Shown here: piece by piece, positions 60,338 to 64,000 of the stretch | Position numbering within the stretch: position 1 is the stretch's first letter | How the letters are laid out: each line of letters opens with the position of its first letter | Assembly (NCBI GenBank): GCA_905194315.1 | Contig: CAJJRX010000008.1 | Span: forward strand, 11,749-75,748 | DNA length: 64,000 nucleotides | Source of the DNA: an uncultured Sutterella sp. | GTDB lineage: Bacteria > Pseudomonadota > Gammaproteobacteria > Burkholderiales > Burkholderiaceae_F | Direction of reading: 5' to 3' | Translations under genes and position numbers: made by a program | The notes under the pieces: generated by a model | Database searches by the model: none | What the model saw: the letters and a program-made list of their open reading frames with translations, nothing else | What the model was told of the DNA's origin: nothing

Positions 60338-60754
60338 ATGGAAAAAAGACTTCCGCGCGTTGCCTTTATCTGCACGCACAACGCCTGCCGCAGTCAGATT
60401 GCCGAAGCCTTCGGCCGTGCGCTTGCCGCAGACACTTTTGAGTGCTACTCGGCGGGCACTGTGCCAGGCGACGCTGTCAATCCTGATGCGATCCGGCTCA
60501 TGGCCGCTCACTGCGGTCTTGACCTCTCGAATCAGCGCTGCAAAGCGCTCGAAGCGCTTCCTCCAGTTGACATCGTCATCACGATGGGCTGCGGCGTCGA
60601 GTGTCCGTTTCTGCCGGCCTCGCACCGTGAGGACTGGGGTCTGACGGATCCCACGGGCGCGACGGATGCGGTGTTTCTTGAAACGATCAGGACCATTCGC
60701 GGAAAAGTACTGGCGCTCCGGGCGCGGATTGCGCGCGGCGAGCTTCACGCCTGA
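60338..60754 (+). CDS. arsC: Thioredoxin-type arsenate reductase ArsC
   Basis: 138 residues from the ATG at 60338, preceded by AAGGAG inside the acr3 stop region. The CX5R phosphatase-like loop is CTHNACRS (C12, R18), and the redox cysteines C85 and C89 are in TMGCGVECP, the arrangement of the low-molecular-weight phosphatase class of arsenate reductases. DPTGATDAVF supplies the catalytic Asp. It reduces arsenate so Acr3 can export arsenite. Confidence 0.94.
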   Translation: MEKRLPRVAFICTHNACRSQIAEAFGRALAADTFECYSAGTVPGDAVNPDAIRLMAAHCGLDLSNQRCKALEALPPVDIVITMGCGVECPFLPASHREDWGLTDPTGATDAVFLETIRTIRGKVLALRARIARGELHA

Positions 60755-60892
60755 GCGAAGTGTACGATCGACGAAGAAGCCGCAGAAAAAGCGGATTTTC
60801 GAATACTTTTCACGGTTATTTGCGCCTGCTCACCAACACTAGGCAGAATCCCCCAAGACTTTGGAGAATATACGGACAAAGAGCCGCGCTCA

Positions 60893-60911
60893 AGAAGGCA
60901 TAATGCCTTCT
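60893..60911 (+). repeat. Perfect inverted repeat before the TrpX-like gene
   Basis: AGAAGGCA-TAA-TGCCTTCT is a perfect 8-3-8 dyad about 90 bases before the binding-protein gene. It could be an operator or a leader stem. The rest of 60755-61000 shows no gene. Confidence 0.45.
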
Positions 60912-61000
60912 AGGTGTCCGCCAGAGGACTGTCCCTGCGGCAGCTTCCGTCTGTGCGGCGCTCCTTTTTAACCATCTTCTCACCCAATGGAGAAAAACCT

Positions 61001-62005
61001 ATGTCTAAACCGATGATTAAAGCGCTGGCTCTGGCTATTACCGGTGCTCTGGCTCTGACACTCGCCGGCTGCGGCGACAAGGAAGCCCCGAAACAGGCAG
61101 CCGCCCAGAAGGAACTCACCCCGGTGGGTATCGTGCAGCTCGTTGAACACGATGCGCTTGACGCGGCCAACCGCGGTATCGTTGACGGCCTTGCCGAACG
61201 CGGCTTCAAGGACGGTGTGAACATCAAGCTTGACCGTCAGAACGCTCAGGCCGACCAGTCCAACCTGCACAACATCGCCCAGCGCTTTGTCTCCAACAAG
61301 GACAAGATCATCTTCGCCATCGCCACGCCTGCTGCGCAGTCTGTGGCCGGTGCCACCAAGGACATCCCGATTGTCGCCACCGCTGTGACGAACTTTGAAA
61401 TCGCCAAGCTCGTCGCCTCGAACGAAAAGCCGGGCGGCAACGTCACCGGTGTCTCTGACATCAACCCCGTGGCTGAACAGCTCGATCTGCTCGTCAAGCT
61501 CGTCCCGGGCACCAAGACGGTCGGCGTGATCTACAACTCCTCCGAAATCAATTCCGAATACCAGGTCACCCTGCTCAAGGCTGCTGCTGAAAAGCGCCAG
61601 CTCCAGGTGCTCACCTCCACGGTCTCGAGCGTGAACGACCTCCAGCAGGCCGTCAACAGCATCAAGGGCAAGGTTGACGCCGTGTACCTGCCGACCGACA
61701 ACGTCGTGGCAAGCGCACTGCCTGTGCTCATGAAGGCCGCGCTCCCCGCCAAGCTTCCCGTCATCGCTGCTGAAGGCGGCATGGTTCGCGAAGGCGCCCT
61801 TGCCTCGATCGCCATTGACTACTACACCCTCGGCAAGATGACCGGCCAGATGGGCGCCGACATTCTTGAAGGCAAAGCCAAGCCTGCCGACATGCCGATT
61901 CAGACGCAGCATGCCGACAACATCATCATCAACATGAAGACGGCCAAGGCAATCGGTCTTGCCATTCCGGAAGATGTGCTTGCCAAAGCCACGAAGGTGG
62001 AATAA
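61001..62005 (+). CDS. ABC transporter substrate-binding lipoprotein, TrpX-like (ABC_sub_bind family)
   Basis: 334 residues from the ATG at 61001 with GGAG upstream. The lipoprotein signal ends LTLAGC (Cys about 22). The mature protein has the Peripla_BP-like family blocks: VGIVQLVEHDALDAANRGI, IIFAIATPAAQSV, GVIYNSSEINS and the final ILEGKAKPADMPIQ. In Gram-positive bacteria the same transporter class (TrpXYZ) imports tryptophan; that substrate is not proven here. It is followed by permease and ATPase genes after a 200-base gap with hairpins. Confidence 0.85.
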   Translation: MSKPMIKALALAITGALALTLAGCGDKEAPKQAAAQKELTPVGIVQLVEHDALDAANRGIVDGLAERGFKDGVNIKLDRQNAQADQSNLHNIAQRFVSNKDKIIFAIATPAAQSVAGATKDIPIVATAVTNFEIAKLVASNEKPGGNVTGVSDINPVAEQLDLLVKLVPGTKTVGVIYNSSEINSEYQVTLLKAAAEKRQLQVLTSTVSSVNDLQQAVNSIKGKVDAVYLPTDNVVASALPVLMKAALPAKLPVIAAEGGMVREGALASIAIDYYTLGKMTGQMGADILEGKAKPADMPIQTQHADNIIINMKTAKAIGLAIPEDVLAKATKVE

Positions 62006-62020
62006 TCTCATCGTAAAACT

Positions 62021-62085
62021 AACGCTCTCAATTGGGTGAGAAGCGTTGCACCGGATCCGGGGCTCCGGCTCCGGATCCTGGTGCA
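62021..62085 (+). promoter_or_regulatory. Intercistronic hairpins between binding protein and permease genes
   Basis: AACGCTCTCA pairs with TGAGAAGCGTT (62021-62047, one bulged A). A larger stem, GCACCGGATCCGG with CCGGATCCTGGTGC, follows (about 62048-62084). Neither has a T-run, so they probably lower permease expression or protect the upstream message. ATTGGGTGAGAAG (62031-62043) is also complementary to 60976-60988 beside the upstream ribosome-binding site. Confidence 0.6.
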
Positions 62086-62205
62086 CACAACTGAAGAGAA
62101 ACAGCAATCCTCCACCCATCGTACAGACAGCGTTAACAAAACCAGCAGCGCGCTATTGAGTGACCGTGCGCTGCCGGGTACCAACTACAAGAAAAGGTTT
62201 CTACG

Positions 62206-63096
62206 ATGACAGAACTCCTCATTTCAACAATCGCTCAGGGCCTGCAGTGGTCTGTTCTGGCCCTGGGCGTGTTTCTTACCTTCCGGGTGCTCGACATCGC
62301 CGACCTCTCGGTTGAAGGCAGTTTTCCGCTCGGTGCCGCTGTTGCGGCATCCGCCATTTCTTCGGGTGCCGGTATTCCCGTGGCCGTCGCGCTGGCGATT
62401 GTCGCCGGGGGCCTCGCCGGTGCCGTGACCGGTTTTCTCACCACCAAACTGCGCATCCCCGCCCTGCTCGCCGGGATTCTCACCATGATCGGGCTCTACT
62501 CGGTGAACCTGCATGTGATGGGCAAGGCGAACATTTCGCTGCTGCAGGATGAGACCCTCTTTACGTGGCTCGAGCAGCTCACGGGGCTTCCCCCGGTCTG
62601 GGTCTCGGCTGCGATCGGCGGCATCGTGATGCTCATCGTCGTGATGATCATCTACTGGTTCTTCGGCACCGAACTCGGCACGGCCATCCGTGCGACAGGG
62701 TTCAATCCGCAGATGGCCCGTGCGCAGGGGATCAACACCAATGTGATGGTGGTCCTTGGCCTTGTGATCTCCAACGCCCTCGTGGCGCTCTCGGGCGCCG
62801 TGGTCGCGCAGAGCAACGGCTTTGCTGATGTGGGCATGGGCGTGGGCACGATCGTGATCGGGCTCGCAAGCGTGATTATCGGTGAGGTGATCATCGGCAA
62901 TTCAAGCTTCAAGCACTACCTTATCGCCGTGGTGATGGGCTCGATCATCTACCGTCTGGTGATTGCGCTTGTGCTCGAACTCGGTATGCCGCCAAACGAC
63001 CTGAAGCTCTTTACCGCGGTGCTCGTCGCGATTGCGCTCTCGCTGCCGCTCTTTAAGAGCAAAGTCAACCGGCTCTTCAAATCCAACGCTTCGTGA
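62206..63096 (+). CDS. ABC transporter permease, TrpY-like (BPD_transp_2 type)
   Basis: 296 residues with eight or nine membrane helices. The family motifs are LDIADLSVEGSFPLGAA near the N-terminus and TAIRATGFNPQMARAQGIN (about 160-178), the loop that contacts the ATPase in this branched-chain/LIV-related permease class. It partners with the TrpX-like protein upstream and the ATPase gene nine bases downstream. Confidence 0.88.
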   Translation: MTELLISTIAQGLQWSVLALGVFLTFRVLDIADLSVEGSFPLGAAVAASAISSGAGIPVAVALAIVAGGLAGAVTGFLTTKLRIPALLAGILTMIGLYSVNLHVMGKANISLLQDETLFTWLEQLTGLPPVWVSAAIGGIVMLIVVMIIYWFFGTELGTAIRATGFNPQMARAQGINTNVMVVLGLVISNALVALSGAVVAQSNGFADVGMGVGTIVIGLASVIIGEVIIGNSSFKHYLIAVVMGSIIYRLVIALVLELGMPPNDLKLFTAVLVAIALSLPLFKSKVNRLFKSNAS

Positions 63097-63104
63097 GGTC
63101 AGGC

Positions 63105-63893
63105 ATGCTCAAGATTGAAAATGTTCACAAGACATTCTTTGCCGGCACGGCCAATGAGAAGGTTGCGCTCTCAGGGGTCAACCTGACGCTCAACGACGGC
63201 GATTTCGTCACCGTGATCGGCTCGAACGGTGCAGGCAAATCCACCCTTCTGAACGCCATCGCCGGTGCGTTTCCTGTCGATGAGGGAACGATCGAGATTG
63301 ACGGCGTGAACGTCACGAAGATGCCCGAATACAAGCGTGCGAAGTTTATCGGCCGCGTGTTTCAGGATCCGATGAAGGGAACCGCCGGCGGGATGATGAT
63401 TATTGAGAATCTCGCCATTGCGCTGCGCCGCGGCAAACGCCCGGGGCTTGCCTGGAGTGAGAAAAAGAGCGAGACGGAACAGTTTCGCGAACTCGTCGCG
63501 CAGCTCGGCCTCGGTCTCGAAGACCGTCTCACGGCGCATGTGGGACTGCTCTCGGGCGGTCAGCGTCAGGCAATCACGCTGCTGATGGCCACCCTCGTGC
63601 GCCCGCAGCTGCTGCTCCTTGACGAGCACACGGCTGCGCTCGACCCGAAAACGGCCGAGAAGGTGCTCGAGATCACGAACCGTATCGTGACTGAGCAGCA
63701 GCTCACCACGCTCATGATCACGCACAACATGCGTGACGCGCTGCGCTTCGGGAACCGCCTCATCATGATGCATAACGGCGCGCCGATCGTGGACGTTGCC
63801 GGTGAGGAAAAGGCCCGTCTCACGCCGCAGGACCTGCTCAGCTACTTCGAGAAGGCCGCAGGCGAGGTCTCCGACAAGATGATGCTAGGCTAG
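63105..63893 (+). CDS. ABC transporter ATP-binding protein, TrpZ-like
   Basis: 262 residues from the ATG at 63105, favoured over an in-frame start four codons earlier that overlaps the permease stop. Walker A is GSNGAGKST (about 38-46), the Q-loop is GRVFQDP, the signature is LSGGQRQA and Walker B is LLLLDEHTAALD. The His switch is in ITHNMRDAL. DEH replaces the more common DEP. It powers the TrpXY-like importer and ends in front of a terminator. Confidence 0.9.
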   Translation: MLKIENVHKTFFAGTANEKVALSGVNLTLNDGDFVTVIGSNGAGKSTLLNAIAGAFPVDEGTIEIDGVNVTKMPEYKRAKFIGRVFQDPMKGTAGGMMIIENLAIALRRGKRPGLAWSEKKSETEQFRELVAQLGLGLEDRLTAHVGLLSGGQRQAITLLMATLVRPQLLLLDEHTAALDPKTAEKVLEITNRIVTEQQLTTLMITHNMRDALRFGNRLIMMHNGAPIVDVAGEEKARLTPQDLLSYFEKAAGEVSDKMMLG

Positions 63894-63914
63894 CAGCAGA
63901 CGCGCTTGCGCGTC

Positions 63915-63948
63915 GCGCACCGGAAAAGCCTTCCGGTGCGCATTTTTT
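63915..63948 (+). terminator. Terminator of the TrpXYZ-like operon
   Basis: GCGCACCGGAA (63915-63925) pairs with TTCCGGTGCGC (63931-63941), followed by CA-free T-run at 63943-63948. It is also the probable insertion landmark for the intron that follows. Confidence 0.92.
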
Positions 63949-64000
63949 GTGTGCTCGGCATGAGCATGTGTTAACGGGTGAAAGTCCCGAGAGGAGCCGG
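63949..64000 (+). mobile_element. 5' end of a probable group IIC intron, cut by the window edge
   Basis: The sequence starts GTGTGCTCGGC, fitting the GUGYG 5' end of bacterial group II introns. It continues with TTAACGGGTGAAAGTCCCGA, the typical early domain I stem (CGGGTGAAAGTCCCG) of these ribozymes, then GAGGAGCCGG. It begins immediately after the U-run of a terminator, the known insertion preference of class C introns. Only about 50 bases are visible, so the reverse transcriptase gene and class are unconfirmed, and the exact boundary (63949 or 63951) is uncertain. Confidence 0.72.

Noticed and set aside
1..64000. tRNA, rRNA, CRISPR arrays, classical insertion sequences and prophage genes
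   Set aside because: Searched by eye on both strands; none seen apart from the group II intron start at the right edge.

Overview
The window looks like chromosome from a GC-rich (about 60%) anaerobic or microaerophilic betaproteobacterium. The gene set (System I cytochrome c maturation, periplasmic nitrate reductase with NapGH, SpeF/PotE, Feo, many metal ATPases) and protein style suggest a gut Sutterellaceae (Sutterella/Parasutterella type). That placement is inference: no rRNA or other phylogenetic marker is present.

Layout, left to right. (1) 1-740: the start of an unidentified minus-strand gene, then a small membrane protein. (2) 761-8375: a complete minus-strand ccmABCDEFGHI operon for c-type cytochrome assembly. 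(3) 8837-19009: a lipoprotein, then a minus-strand peptide-use block with a GsiABCD-type ABC importer and three unrelated peptidases (C26, P1/DmpA, C69). (4) 19176-27121: YddG-like exporter, membrane protein, divergent cadR/cadA with a MerR-type promoter, a MazG-like/DUF6508 fusion and an unrecognised anchored protein. (5) 27444-33871: aldo/keto reductase and napDAGHB, without napC and with a very short NapB. (6) 34751-37271: a NarX/NarL-type nitrate two-component system. (7) 37394-45473: copper ATPase whose reading frame runs straight into a CopZ-like domain with its own ribosome-binding site; an orphan MetQ; and a second P1B ATPase without a CPC motif plus accessory proteins, behind a perfect 7-1-7 Fur-type box. 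(8) 45768-51678: lipoprotein, FixJ-type regulator, then a strong sigma-70 promoter, a 34-codon leader peptide resembling the E. coli ornithine-sensing SpeFL, speF and potE. (9) 52093-60754: fhs, Fur-box-controlled feoA-feoA-feoB-feoC, a two-domain Asp/Glu racemase-like protein, acr3-arsC with two ArsR-type operators. (10) 61001-64000: a TrpXYZ-like ABC transporter, its terminator, and directly behind that what looks like the first ~50 nt of a group IIC intron cut by the window end.

How it fits together: ccm supplies heme attachment for NapB and other cytochromes; napDAGHB with NarXL forms a nitrate respiration module; the metal genes (Cd/Pb/Zn, Cu, an unknown Fur-linked metal, Fe uptake, As) form a dispersed homeostasis set; the peptide block, MetQ, PotE and TrpXYZ-like systems point to life on amino acids and peptides, with fhs adding one-carbon metabolism.

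The observations I rate highest are the SpeFL-like leader outside the gammaproteobacteria, the truncated group IIC intron behind a terminator, the in-frame copA-copZ arrangement, and the Fur-box-linked CPC-less ATPase cluster. No tRNA, rRNA, CRISPR array, prophage or classical insertion sequence was seen.
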